DNA from: Ferruginibacter sp.
Lineage (GTDB): Bacteria > Bacteroidota > Bacteroidia > Chitinophagales > Chitinophagaceae
Direction: 5' to 3'
NCBI GenBank assembly: GCA_014379625.1
Contig: JACMLJ010000052.1
Span: forward strand, 124,001-188,000
Length of the DNA: 64,000 nt
The notes under the pieces are model-generated. The model was not told where the DNA came from, did no database searches, and saw nothing but the letters and a program-made list of their open reading frames with translations. Position 1 is the stretch's first letter. Every line of letters begins with the position of its first letter. Position numbers and translations under genes: made by a program. Shown piece after piece: positions 18,501 through 28,500 of the stretch.

Positions 18501-21500
18501 TGATGAGAAATATTGACCAGTCTGATTTTGAAACTGCCAATATAGAGTTCATAGAATTTTGGGTGCAGGACCCCTTTATTAATACCAGCACCCGGCCAAA
18601 CGCAGATAAATCAACCGGGGGGAAATTATATTTCAACCTCGGTAATATTTCGGAAGATGTATTGAAAGATGGGAGAAGGTTTTATGAAAACGGGTTGCCA
18701 ACACCTACCGCTGCTTCGCAGGTAGATAATTCTTCCGTATGGGGAAGGGTGCCACTGAACCCCATACAGGTAACCAATGCATTCAGTAATGATGCCGCCG
18801 ACCGTGTTTACCAGGATCTTGGATTTGATGGGAATAATGATGATTCCGAAGCGGTAAAAAGGGCTCCTTACCTGGCCCAACTGCAGGGAACGGTAAATGG
18901 GACTGCTTTTCAACTGGCAGCAGATGATCCATCCGTGGATGATTATACGCATTACCGGGATGCGGCTTTTACCCCAACAGATGGCATTTTAAAACGGTAT
19001 AAGAATTTCAATAATCCCGAAGGAAATTCCAAAATAAATGACGGATCGATATTTTCTTCAGCAGCTACACTTTACCCGGATGCAGAGGATCTGAACAGGG
19101 ATAATACCATGAACGAGTCGGAAGAATATTTTCAATATATAGTTGAAATAAAACCGGTGAATGACCCGATCATGCAGATCGGGGTTAATTATATTGTTGA
19201 CAAAAAAACGGTGAATATAACCGGCTTACCTGATGGCACCACCCGCCCCGAAACCTGGTACCAGTTCAGGATACCCATTGGAGCTGGTAAACGAGTTGGA
19301 AATATCCCCGATTTTAAGTCAATCCGTTTTATGAGGATGTTCCTCACGGATTTTGAAGATGAGGTGGTTATGCGTTTCGGTAAACTGGAACTCACCAGGA
19401 ATATCTGGCGCAGGTTTACTAACAAGATTGATTCTACCGGCATTTATTCACCGATCACCAGCGCCGCGGATTTTAATGTAAACGGCGTAAATATTGAGGA
19501 AAATGATAAACGTACGCCGCTCGCTTACCGCACACCCAGAGAGATACAGCGGCAACAAGTACAAAGTAACAATGGTGTTAACCTTTTGCAGAACGAACAA
19601 AGCATGTCGCTGCAGTTTTGCGGTTTAAGCAAAGGTGATGCCCGGGGGGTACAACAAACTTTTGCTAACAGGGATATCAGGCAATATGGTAATTTATCGA
19701 TGTTTATACATGCGGAAAATAATGTAAAAACACCCAATAATATTAAAGACCGTGATTTAACTGCAGTTGTAAGGATAGGAACCGATTTTGTGAGCAATTA
19801 TTATGAGATCAGGATACCGCTTTATGTAACACCGCTCACTGCGGGTTCCTTAAATGCCAACACGGACGCATACAATGATACGCTTTGGCGGGCCATCAAT
19901 AGCTTAAACGTTGACCTGACCGTATTACCAAAATTGAAACAGGAAAGAAATATCAACGGCGTACCCACCACCATTTACAGGAAATCACAGAACAACGGAC
20001 AAACCTATTCAATTTTAGGCGACCCTAACCTTGGTGAATTGAGGGGTATTCTGATTGGTGTTGAAAACAGCAATATCAGTAATGCCTGTGGTGAAATGTG
20101 GGTAAATGAACTGAGGCTCAATTCGATCAACGAAAACGGCGGTTGGGCAGCCATGGCAAGGATCGACATGACCCTGGCCGACCTTGGTACTATTACAGGA
20201 TCGGTTACCAAACATACCACCGGTTTTGGTACGCTTGAGCAAAGGGTGAATGAACGCTACAGGGATAACTTTACGCAATTAGATATAGCGGCCAACCTGG
20301 AACTGGGCAAATTATTACCAAAAAAAGCCGCCATTTCCATACCCATGTTTGCCAGCTATTCACAAACCGTTAGCATGCCTGAATATGATCCCTACGATCT
20401 TGATATCCGGCTTAAAGATAAGCTTGGTGCATCCCCGGCAAACAGAAGGGATTCTATAAAGGATGCCGCCATAGATTTTACCAGTACCAAAACATTGAAT
20501 TTTACCAATGTAAGAAAGAACAGGACCAGCACGAAGGCCCCTAAAATTTACGATATATCCAATGTTGATGTAAGTTATTCCTACATCAATATTACCGCAC
20601 ATAATCCATTAATAGAAAACAATGAAATTACCAGGCACAGGGGTGGACTGGGCTACAATTTCGCGCCGCAACCAAAATATATTGAACCATTTAAAAAGAT
20701 AAAATTTTTCACCAAAAGAAAGAAGCACTGGTTTGACCTGGTAAAGGATTTCAATATTAACCCTGTGCCGTCCCAGTTAAGTTTCAGGGCTGATATTCAC
20801 CGGCAATTTGGTGCAATAAGGCCGCGCAGCGTGGGTTCTGACAAATATAAAATCCCGGAAACCTATGATAAATATTTAGTGTTCCAAAGAGATTATATTT
20901 TTCGCTGGGCATTTACCCGTTCCCTCAACTTTGATTTTACCGCAACCAATAATTCAAGGGTAGACGAACCCGCGGGCAGGCTTGATACCAAACCTAAAAA
21001 GGACAGTGTTTGGAAAAATCTTTTCAAAGGGGGAAGAAATACACTTTATAACCAGTCGGCCAATATTTCTTATACCTTGCCCACCGCCAAGTTCCCGTTG
21101 TTAGACTGGACCACGGTAAATTTAAAATACCAGGCAACTTATCGCTGGATTGGCGCATCGCGGCTTGCGGTAGAATTAGGCAATATACTCGAAAACGGGC
21201 AAAGCCAGGAAGCAACCGCACAGCTTGATTTTACAAAATTATATAGTAAACTTAAATTCTTCCGTGCCATTGAGCAGCCACGGGTAGCCGGGCAGGCAAA
21301 AACGAAAGAGGTAAGACGGGATTCAATTTTCAGGAACCTTACCAAAAACGGTATTGCAACCAAGAAGTTTAAGCGTATTAAGGTTACGAGGGTAAAAGAT
21401 CCTAATTCACTGCCTGATGTAGGAACCATTGGAAGGGTTTTTGGCAAATTAGTTACCAGTGTAAAGCAGGTCAATATCTCCCTGTCTGAAAATGCGAATA

Positions 21501-22870
21501 CACGTTTGCCGGGTTACCTGGACAGTACCAAATTTGTGGGCCGGAACTTCCGGAGTATGCAACCCGGTTTTGGTTTTATTTTGGGGCAACAGCCGGATAC
21601 CAACTGGCTGAATAATGCCGCCCGGAAAGGCTTGATCAGCCGGGATACCTTATTTAACAGCCTCCTGCAACAATCCTTCGACCAGCGCTTAACTTTTACC
21701 GCCCAGGTAGAACCGGTAAGGGATTTAACCATCAGCATCAATGTGAATAAAACATTTAATAAAAATTACTCAGAATTATTTAAAGACACTACCGGCACGG
21801 GTAACAATTTTGGTCATTTAAGTCCTTATGCGGGTGGCGGATTTGATGTCAGTTATATTTCCTACAAAACTTTATTCGGTAAGTTTGATCCTAACCAGAT
21901 TTCATCAACCTTCCTGAAGTTCCAGGAAAACAGGAAGATCATCTCTCAAAGGTTAGGCACCCTTAATAAATACAATGATGGCCGCCCGCTTGAAGCTGAT
22001 GGTTATGCTTATGGATACAATAAGTATGCGATAGATGTGTTAATACCGGCATTTATAGCGGCGTATTCGGGACATGATCCGAACAATGTTGGATTAATCA
22101 GGCAAACTAACCCGAAAATAAAATCCAACCCATTCCGCAGTATTATTCCAAGACCCAACTGGAAACTGGATTACAACGGCCTGAGCAGGATGAAAGGGGT
22201 TGATAAAATATTCACCAACTTCACCATCTCCCACGGGTACAACGGAAGCCTGAGTATGAATGGGTTTACTTCGGCACTGTTATATGATGATATATCCCGG
22301 TTTGGTTACCCGTCTTTTTATGATACCATTTCCAAAAATTATATTCCTTATTTCCTGTTACCCAATATTACCATACAGGAACAGTTTGCGCCTTTGGTGG
22401 GAATAGATATGATGTTTACCAACCAGTTTCAATTGAAGGTGGATTATACAAAGCAACGTACCCTCAGTTTAAGCCTAGTTGACTTCCAGTTAAGCGAAAC
22501 ACGCAGTACTGAATTTGCCATTGGCGCCGGCTATCGTAAACGTGGATTGAAATTATTCGGGGGATTAAAGTTACCCAAGTTTTTAAGCAAGGATAAAACC
22601 GGTAAGTTAGATAACGAGATTAACTTCAGGCTCGACTTTAAGATCAGGGATAATGTTACGGTCAATAACCGGCTCGACCAGAATTCCACTTTGCCAACAG
22701 GGGGCAGTAAAGAAATTACCATCACCCCCACCATCGACTACTTTTTAAATAACCGGGTAAATGTTAAGCTCTTTTTTGACCAGCGCAGGGTAAATCCATA
22801 CATTTCTTCCAGTGCGCCCATTACCAATACCAGGGCGGGTTTGCAATTGAGGATATCGCTGGCGCAATAA
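15575..22870 (+). CDS. sprA: T9SS outer-membrane translocon / gliding motility protein SprA
   Basis: 2431 residues, one of the largest genes in the window and the usual size for SprA (Sov). It forms the giant beta-barrel through which type 9 cargo leaves the cell. An N-terminal hydrophobic segment (about residues 10-32) acts as signal or anchor. SprA features include an early DNLFNRLFG-like stretch, the phrase GKGAAGTVYIDDFEGSKSGI near residue 830, long stretches of alternating beta strands, and a C terminus ending in an aromatic-poor barrel strand (GLQLRISLAQ). No frameshift is seen. It follows ruvA closely and is probably co-transcribed. The window also encodes likely cargo (25552-28890, 42651-44924) and a PorE-like protein. 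Confidence 0.95.
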   Translation: MFRKRNLKPKLIGFRLVFIVLFSAISLLLTAKGTSRHSPSSFEGKNVPDTLPFPIHDRKGDIISDNKKSTYDFKTPDNITDSVAYDFRTRLYTVYEKIGDKYYRTPTTYTFDEYWALRGRQAEIDYFKKRANTMNLLNRKLTKPRLSLYDNLFNRLFGNGKIDISPQGNVDITAGYQGQNIKNPTLPERARRNGGFDFDMNAQVNVNANIGDKLKFPINYNTLANFGQDNQLKLDYSGVDDEIIKRIEAGAVQFASRSTFIPGAQQLFGLKTQLQFGKLNITAVLANQKSQRQTVNLQGGAAAQVIDMKADEYEENRHFLLGQYFRDNYNKVLSKLPAVTTPVQILRLDVWVTNRNGSTTNTRDIVGLMDLGEKNPYLPTIIASGNFPDNNTNDLYSRIINNAGNRNPALVVSNLQGLGLSPVQDFEKIFARKLDSTQYIFNRQAGYISLSQPLQPDEVLGVAYQYSYNGKIFTVGEFSQDLPPDSVSATQKVLFLKLLKATSQRTALPIWNLMMKNVYSVGYGTLTSTDFKLNVLYQEPSLGWKRYVPFGDKNQGVPIISLVNLDRLNNQLDPQPDGVFDYVEGFTVISPYSRIVFPVLEPFGRDLAAQVYNNTPPSAKDTLYYALYDSIKAVAQQFPNLNRFVLKGSARTSGSSDISIGYNIPRGSVTVTAGGQTLIEGADYDINYDLGTIKVTNQAILNAGLPVQVNFENNAAFGIQQRNYLGLRLDYLAKNTLKEQLAIGGTIVRLGERPFFTKNNIGEDPIRNTMYGLDVNYRKEMPRLTKLLDKLPFYTTNAPSSINAYAEGAFLQPGHAPQIGKGAAGTVYIDDFEGSKSGIDLRFPAISWAMASTPQRATDVSGNILFPEAILNNDLEYGKKRAKLAWYQIEPALQGFKGANNPLSENRAELSDPRVRLVKQSEIFPQRTTDFGQNQLITFDLAYYPTEKGAYNYESSALGIDNNNRLKNPKQKWGGLMRNIDQSDFETANIEFIEFWVQDPFINTSTRPNADKSTGGKLYFNLGNISEDVLKDGRRFYENGLPTPTAASQVDNSSVWGRVPLNPIQVTNAFSNDAADRVYQDLGFDGNNDDSEAVKRAPYLAQLQGTVNGTAFQLAADDPSVDDYTHYRDAAFTPTDGILKRYKNFNNPEGNSKINDGSIFSSAATLYPDAEDLNRDNTMNESEEYFQYIVEIKPVNDPIMQIGVNYIVDKKTVNITGLPDGTTRPETWYQFRIPIGAGKRVGNIPDFKSIRFMRMFLTDFEDEVVMRFGKLELTRNIWRRFTNKIDSTGIYSPITSAADFNVNGVNIEENDKRTPLAYRTPREIQRQQVQSNNGVNLLQNEQSMSLQFCGLSKGDARGVQQTFANRDIRQYGNLSMFIHAENNVKTPNNIKDRDLTAVVRIGTDFVSNYYEIRIPLYVTPLTAGSLNANTDAYNDTLWRAINSLNVDLTVLPKLKQERNINGVPTTIYRKSQNNGQTYSILGDPNLGELRGILIGVENSNISNACGEMWVNELRLNSINENGGWAAMARIDMTLADLGTITGSVTKHTTGFGTLEQRVNERYRDNFTQLDIAANLELGKLLPKKAAISIPMFASYSQTVSMPEYDPYDLDIRLKDKLGASPANRRDSIKDAAIDFTSTKTLNFTNVRKNRTSTKAPKIYDISNVDVSYSYINITAHNPLIENNEITRHRGGLGYNFAPQPKYIEPFKKIKFFTKRKKHWFDLVKDFNINPVPSQLSFRADIHRQFGAIRPRSVGSDKYKIPETYDKYLVFQRDYIFRWAFTRSLNFDFTATNNSRVDEPAGRLDTKPKKDSVWKNLFKGGRNTLYNQSANISYTLPTAKFPLLDWTTVNLKYQATYRWIGASRLAVELGNILENGQSQEATAQLDFTKLYSKLKFFRAIEQPRVAGQAKTKEVRRDSIFRNLTKNGIATKKFKRIKVTRVKDPNSLPDVGTIGRVFGKLVTSVKQVNISLSENANTRLPGYLDSTKFVGRNFRSMQPGFGFILGQQPDTNWLNNAARKGLISRDTLFNSLLQQSFDQRLTFTAQVEPVRDLTISINVNKTFNKNYSELFKDTTGTGNNFGHLSPYAGGGFDVSYISYKTLFGKFDPNQISSTFLKFQENRKIISQRLGTLNKYNDGRPLEADGYAYGYNKYAIDVLIPAFIAAYSGHDPNNVGLIRQTNPKIKSNPFRSIIPRPNWKLDYNGLSRMKGVDKIFTNFTISHGYNGSLSMNGFTSALLYDDISRFGYPSFYDTISKNYIPYFLLPNITIQEQFAPLVGIDMMFTNQFQLKVDYTKQRTLSLSLVDFQLSETRSTEFAIGAGYRKRGLKLFGGLKLPKFLSKDKTGKLDNEINFRLDFKIRDNVTVNNRLDQNSTLPTGGSKEITITPTIDYFLNNRVNVKLFFDQRRVNPYISSSAPITNTRAGLQLRISLAQ

Positions 22871-22903
22871 AATGAAAACTCAGTTTAATTTTAATTTGAG
22901 TGA

Positions 22904-23179
22904 AAGTCTGAACAAGATTTATTTGATTTTAGGATTTACAGGATTTACTAATTTCTTATTATATACCCGATTAAATTCTAAACTTATACCACCAAAATTT
23001 ATAAGTAAACCATCTGCAATATTGTAGGCTTCGCAATAGTTAAGTCTGAACAAGATTTATCTGATTTTAGGATTTACAGGATTTATTAATTTCTTATTAT
23101 ATACCCGATTAAATTCTAAACTTATACCACCAAAATTTATAAGTAAACCATCTGCAATATTGTAGGATTCGCAATAGTT
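22904..23179. repeat. 138-bp tandem direct duplication over the 3' end of the GxxExxY gene
   Basis: 22904-23041 is repeated at 23042-23179 with about three mismatches. The unit covers the last 41 codons of the GxxExxY gene plus its downstream end. The period equals 46 codons, so loss of the stop codon would keep the frame. Only the inner copy belongs to the live gene; the outer copy is a free-standing tail. Confidence 0.9.
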
Positions 23180-23491
23180 TATTGCCTGTGCTTTATGGAC
23201 GGGCCCTAATTTTTCTAAGGCTTTTAATTCAACCATCACTTTATCTTCTACAAAAAAATCAACTCGTCTTGTACCAATATCAATGCCTTCATAAAAAATC
23301 GGCATTTCCATTTCCCTTTGAAAAATTAAACCTTGCTTTTGCATTTCTATCGCCAAAGCCCTTTGATAGATAACTTCCTGAAAACCGTTGCCAAGTGTAT
23401 TATGAACTTTCATTGCACAACCAATAATTCTATGGGTTAGATTATCTATCTTCATCTTGTCAATCATATAATCTTTTAATCATGTTCAGAC
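23044..23491 (-). mobile_element. GxxExxY gene cassette with short inverted-repeat ends
   Basis: GTCTGAACAAGATT at 23044-23057 is the inverted match (13 of 14) of AATCATGTTCAGAC at 23478-23491. These ends enclose one gene and little else, about 448 bp. No transposase and no clear target duplication are visible, so mobility is an inference. A second copy of the left end lies at 22906-22919 in the tandem duplication. Confidence 0.45.
23057..23455 (-). CDS. GxxExxY family protein (PD-(D/E)XK-like)
   Basis: 132 residues from the ATG at 23455 (MKIDNLTHRI); an ATG four codons earlier is also possible. The signature GNGFQEVIYQ (about 22-31) defines the family. Downstream, DFFVEDKVMVELKA gives the Asp...Glu-x-Lys arrangement of a PD-(D/E)XK nuclease-like fold, and INYCESYNI and GLLINFG are also typical. 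The function is not established. Relatives are known from intervening sequences in rRNA genes and scattered in Bacteroidota genomes, which suggests a small spreading element. Here the gene has inverted-repeat ends and a duplicated 3' end, and it lies just after sprA. Confidence 0.9.
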   Translation of the reverse strand: MKIDNLTHRIIGCAMKVHNTLGNGFQEVIYQRALAIEMQKQGLIFQREMEMPIFYEGIDIGTRRVDFFVEDKVMVELKALEKLGPVHKAQAINYCESYNIADGLLINFGGISLEFNRVYNKKLINPVNPKIR

Positions 23492-23495
23492 TACT

Positions 23496-23757
23496 TTTTA
23501 GGCTTTTTAGCATTTAGTTTTTTTGCAGTTGCTAATGAATTACTATCCCTGCATTTTGTAAAATATTATTTCCTGTCATTCCGGCAAAATCATCCAGGCG
23601 TTCAATCCTGTCTACTATTATCTGTCCTTTCAGTTTTTTTCGTTGCTATTTTTATAGGGTGATTTACACCATGACTTTGCCCTCTTCCTACCTAAATTTT
23701 ACCAATGATTAGCTCATCAGCCAAGGCTATTTCTGCTGTTGATTTTGCCATATCTAT
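23496..23757 (-). pseudogene. Decayed small gene upstream of the GxxExxY cassette
   Basis: Minus-strand reading gives a plausible start at about 23750 (MAKSTAEIALADELIIGKI) that stops after 19 codons. Protein-like pieces continue in other frames: ERLDDFAGMTGNNILQNAG, then LATAKKLNAKKPKK. The first piece recalls the start of ORF6N-domain proteins and the second the C-terminal part of RhuM-type proteins, both common in mobile DNA. These resemblances come from memory and are weak. Several indels or stops would be needed to explain it. Confidence 0.3.
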
Positions 23758-24008
23758 GTTTTAATCAACAGTAAATCTAATTTATTTGCGTATTGGATTT
23801 TAGAATAACTTATAAGGAGGGGGTTATATTTTATTAGTTGCTTAGTGAATGCTTCCATTCTTTCAACTGGTACGTTATGCATTACTTATTATTATTTCAA
23901 TCTTTTCTTTTCAGTTGGCCGGATAACGCTTTCGTCCGCTGACCTCAACCTGTTATCAGGCTGAGCCTTCTTGTATTTTTTTAGCACGGTAGTATTATTG
24001 AACTGCAA

Positions 24009-24032
24009 AAACGCCCCGAAGCCGGGGCGTTT
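24009..24032 (-). terminator. GC-rich terminator after the hypothetical gene ending at 24057
   Basis: AAACGCCCCG (24009-24018) pairs with CGGGGCGTTT (24023-24032) around a 4-base loop. A-runs on the plus strand before it become T-runs on the minus strand. Confidence 0.85.
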
Positions 24033-24056
24033 TAAAGTAACCACTCATAAAATATT

Positions 24057-24587
24057 TTATTGTTTTATTTTTTTTAATAACATCACATAGCCGCATAGGT
24101 CCTTCTTTTTCTTTTTGTTTACCTGCACGGGCTTTATCATGTGGAATTCTGAAAATTTTGGGATATAGGAGTAACTGATCACGTTTCCATCCACATCACC
24201 CCATTGTTTTTTTTGATACGCAACCTCTTTTTCATTCCAGTCAAACATCCTTACTTCGTATAACCGGGAAGTAATATCGCCGATGAAAATAAACTGGTAC
24301 CAACTGCCCTGTGTTAAAGGAACGATCACCGGCATCTCATATTCGCTTTCCATAGTCATGGAAGCTTCTTTTACTACTATAAAACCTTGTTTGGAAAGTA
24401 ACTGTTTAATGCTGTCGGCCTGGTGTAAAATGAAAGGATCGGAACAGGCAGATTGCCGGATAACATTTTGGGCCGTTGCCTGCACACTTGGAAAAAGCAG
24501 GACTACAAATATGATATAATAATATAAATTTTTCAAGTGTTGCCGGTTGGGTAATGGATATAGTTTGAACAAAGCCCGTTTTACCAA
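24057..24587 (-). CDS. Secreted hypothetical protein
   Basis: 176 residues, family not recognised. An N-terminal hydrophobic segment (YYYIIFVVLLFPSVQATAQ, about 22-40) is a signal peptide with likely cleavage after TAQ; a start at a later codon is possible. The mature part of about 135 residues contains SMTMESEYEMPVIVPL and GSWYQFIFIGD, which look like beta strands of a small binding domain, and a Lys-rich stretch near the C terminus. It is a single-gene unit with its own terminator. No catalytic motif is visible. Confidence 0.7.
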   Translation of the reverse strand: MVKRALFKLYPLPNRQHLKNLYYYIIFVVLLFPSVQATAQNVIRQSACSDPFILHQADSIKQLLSKQGFIVVKEASMTMESEYEMPVIVPLTQGSWYQFIFIGDITSRLYEVRMFDWNEKEVAYQKKQWGDVDGNVISYSYIPKFSEFHMIKPVQVNKKKKKDLCGYVMLLKKIKQ

Positions 24588-24703
24588 TAATCCAAATCTT
24601 AAGTTTGTCGGATGGTGACTACGCGTTGTCGAATTTCATTCCAATATGCGCGCCCAACGGAATAAGGATATATGCTACCTGATTAAACAGCCGAATTCAA
24701 TCT

Positions 24704-25465
24704 TTATTGTGTTTTATGAAAATAATAAGTGCCTGCCTGTTGGGTGCATGTAATTACCAGGTCGTTGATACAAACATGTTTGGGCAACTGGGCGCAATAA
24801 AAAATGGTATCGGCAATGTCTGCGGCGGTAAGCGGAACGAGCCCATCGTAGGTTGCGGCAGCTTTTTTTTCATCGCCTTTAAAGCGTACCGATGCAAATT
24901 CCGTTTCTACGGCACCGGGATGTATGCCGGTTACTTTGATATTGTGTTTTAACAAATCTATCCGCATGGCTTTATTAATGGCATCCACCGCGAACTTGCT
25001 GGCGCAGTATACGTTTCCACGCTCATATACTTCTTTTCCTGCAACCGATCCCATATTGATGATATGTCCTTTTTTTTGTGCGATCATCAATGGTACAATT
25101 GCTTTGGAAACATACAAGAGTCCATGCACATTGGTATTCAGCATGGTTTCCCAATCGTTTATGTCGGCATCTTCAAAAGAATCTCTTCCAACCGCCAGGC
25201 CGGCATTGTTGATCAAAATATCAATATGCTGCCATTCTAATGGTAATGACCCTAATTTTTCTTCCACTGCTTTCCTGTCCTGTACATCCAGTACTAAGGT
25301 CAAAATTTTAACAGAAAATGTTATTTCCAGTACTTTTTTCAGTTGCTGCAGGCGCTCCGATCTTCTGCCGGTAATAATGAGGTGGTCACCGGCGGCAGCA
25401 AATTTTTTAGCACAGGCTTCTCCAATTCCTGAAGTAGCGCCTGTTATCAATACTATTTTATTCAT
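24704..25465 (-). CDS. Short-chain dehydrogenase/reductase (YdfG-like)
   Basis: 253 residues from the ATG at 25465 (MNKIVLITGATSGIG); the open frame reaches 25492 but the nine extra residues precede the fold. It is a classical SDR: cofactor motif TGATSGIG at the N terminus, NNAG around residue 83, and the catalytic Ser (NMGSVAG), Tyr and Lys (YCASK). The Arg in GRRSER after the second strand favours NADP. HPGAVETEF resembles the YdfG group, which acts on serine, 3-hydroxy acids and similar substrates. The real substrate cannot be inferred from the neighbours. Confidence 0.88.
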   Translation of the reverse strand: MNKIVLITGATSGIGEACAKKFAAAGDHLIITGRRSERLQQLKKVLEITFSVKILTLVLDVQDRKAVEEKLGSLPLEWQHIDILINNAGLAVGRDSFEDADINDWETMLNTNVHGLLYVSKAIVPLMIAQKKGHIINMGSVAGKEVYERGNVYCASKFAVDAINKAMRIDLLKHNIKVTGIHPGAVETEFASVRFKGDEKKAAATYDGLVPLTAADIADTIFYCAQLPKHVCINDLVITCTQQAGTYYFHKTQ

Positions 25466-25551
25466 GGGTGTAAAATATCGCAGTTGAACCAAATAAAAAA
25501 AGGATTCCCGGTTTGATTGAAATCCTATTTCGATGTATGACTATTTTCAAT

Positions 25552-28500
25552 TTATCTCAGCAAAACAACGGTGCCCTGTTTTTTTATAACCTGGCCGGTA
25601 TAGGTTTCTCCTTCCGTCATCCAAACATAAGTACCGGGGTCCTGGGGATTACCTTTAAAAGTACCATCCCATCCTTTGCCTTTTTCTGAAGTGGCAAATA
25701 ACAATTGTCCCCACCGGTTGTACACCCTGAAAAATCTCAGTGATCGCATGCCAAGTAATATCGGTCTGATAAGATCATTGTTACGGTCGTTATTCGGACT
25801 GAAAGCCCCAGGTACATAAAAACTGGGCGGTACTTTAAATACTTTTACCCGGATGCTGTCAGTCCCCCTGCAACCGGCGGCAGTTGATACTGAGAGTTTA
25901 TAAACGATATTATCTTCAGGGAAACCAAGCGGATTAAATATATTCGGGTTATTTAACCATCGTGAAGGACTCCATAAATAATTATCTCCCCCGTTGCCGT
26001 TTAATAAAAGCGGCTGGCCAATTACCACCGAAGTATCCAACGGACCCGCATCAGCATTCACAATCGGGTATACCCGAACCCAAACGCTGGCATTTACCGG
26101 CTTAGGGCAACCAAGCACATCACTAACGGATACCAGGTATCTTGTATCTGTGGTGGGCCGGATTGATACCGGGTTTGGAATATTTGTAGCGGTTAAAAAA
26201 ATAGATGGTGACCAGGAATAAATACTTCCGCCAGAAGCATTCAGCGGAGCCGAATCCCCAAAGCAAACAATGGTATCAATTCCTGCATGGGCCACCGGAT
26301 AAGGTACGGTTCTTACGGTAACCTGGTCAATGCTCTGGCATTTTCCAATATTGCCTGTAACGGTATAGGTGATAACAGGGTCCAATGGTGTGGCGAGGGG
26401 CCGTTTATCTGTTGCACTGCCAAGCCAGGTTGCAGGCGTCCAGTTATAACTTAAGGCATCGCTGGTGGTATTCAGAATAATACCATCTGTTCTGCAAATG
26501 GTGGTGTCATTACCGGCGCTGACTGTAACAAAGGGTTTCACATCTACAAAAACAGAATCCCTGTTAATACAACCAAAAGGATCGGTTAAGGTGGTAAAAT
26601 ATTTTGTTGGTAAATCGGGACTTACAAGCGGGTTGGTAATGACCAGGTTACTGATATTGACATTGGGTGACCATAAAAAATTACCTGTTCCTGCAGCGTT
26701 TAGCTGTAATGTATCAATGCTGCAGATCAGCGTGTCATTTGTAAGCGTAATGGGCGGTAATGCCCTTACAAGCACCTGCATAGAATCTATCCTGGTTTTG
26801 ATGCAGCCGGTAACACCCACTAAAACCTTGTAAACCGTAGTGGAAGCCGGGGAAGCGACAGGGTTTGAAATATTTGGATTGCTTAAACCTGTTACAGGAA
26901 GCCATTGGTAAGTATTTCCGCCTCCCGCTGATAATCGTGCAGTTGTTTGGCCGATACATATTGACTGATCCGGGCCTGCATCTGCAAGAGCGAGTGGCTT
27001 TACGGTAATATTCCGGGTGGTGGTAGCCACACAATTTCTGCCAAGCCTGGTTGTTAATACGAAAGTAACACTGGTATTGGGAAAAGCCTTTGTAACTTTT
27101 ACAGCAGGATCATTTACCATGGTCGCCGGGCCCCAGCTCCACGATACGTTATTGCTATAATTACTGTTACCCGTAAGCGTAAGGGTATCATCTTCGCAAA
27201 TTGCCGTTGCAGATGCGGTAATAGAATTAGTAAGGTCATTTTTTGGGGTTACCCGCACCGAATCACTGCTGATGCAACCCGCCTGGCTTAAAGTTACCCT
27301 GTACAAAGTAGGCACAGTAGGATAAACAAGGGGAGTAGCCGTATTGGCATTCATAATATTTGGACCCGGGGTCCAGTTAAAATTTCCCTGGCCTGCAGCA
27401 GATAATAATAAAGTATCCGCTCCGCAATAGCTGGTATCTTTTGAAATTAATGTCAAAACCGGGTTATCTGCGATTATCACCGGTTTTGTTATGGTGTCAA
27501 CACAGCCAAATGTATTGCCCGCTATTAATTGTACGTTGTAAGTACCGGGGATTGAATAAGTATAGCCGGGGTTTTGAGAACGGCTGGAATCGTTTGTTAC
27601 GATGGGATTACCAAAATCCCATCTCCATCCGGTAGGTACTCCATACTGAGTGGTGGTATTATCAGCAAAACTAACCGGTACCCCTTTACAAAGCGGGCCG
27701 ATGGTATTAAAGTCGGGGAAGAAACCGGGATAGACCCTTACTATAAGTGAATCAGAACTGGTGCACAAGCCGCCGATCGAAACAGTTAATTTTGCAATGT
27801 AGATACCAGTATCTGAATACACATGAACCGGATCAGGCAGGGCGGAACTATTATTTACCCCGGAAGCAGGTTCTCCAAAATCCCATGTATAAGTTGTACC
27901 GGATGGGTTTGTTGTGGCATTGGAAAAATTTACCGTAAAGCCATCACAGGTAACACCCTTTGGAGCTAATTTGGCTACCACCGGGGTACAATCTTTTACC
28001 TGGATATGTAATTCTTTCCTGGTTTCACCCAAAAATACACCATTCCTAAACTCAGATACGCAAACAGTGACCACAAATTCGCCGCCGAATGTTTTTGGGA
28101 TGGGGGCGATCCCACTGATTAATCCTGTGGTTGAGTTGATGGTTACCCCGACGCCCAATGGTTGTGTTGCAAAAAAGGGGGAGGTATAGTTAAGGGTAGA
28201 ATAAGGAGGTGATGTGGCCGGATTTGGGGCGGCCTCTGCCGTGGAACCCCCCTCATAAGCGGAGCACAATGAATAGGTTAAAACATCGCCATCTTTATCT
28301 GTTGCAGAAATAGGGTAGGTAAAATAACTTCCGCCGCAAACTACAGCTGTATCATTAACCGGGAAATTGGGACTGGTATTTCTGTTGGCGTTTGGAACAG
28401 TCGAATTAGTACCGGGAATTTTAATGGAATAGGTATTTCCAACACTCCCCGAATTCAATACATTTTCCATCCCGGCAATTCTGCAACAGCGTTGGTAGCT

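Noticed and set aside
17953..18952. Antisense open frames within sprA
   Set aside because: Typical shadows of a long gene; no recognisable protein features.
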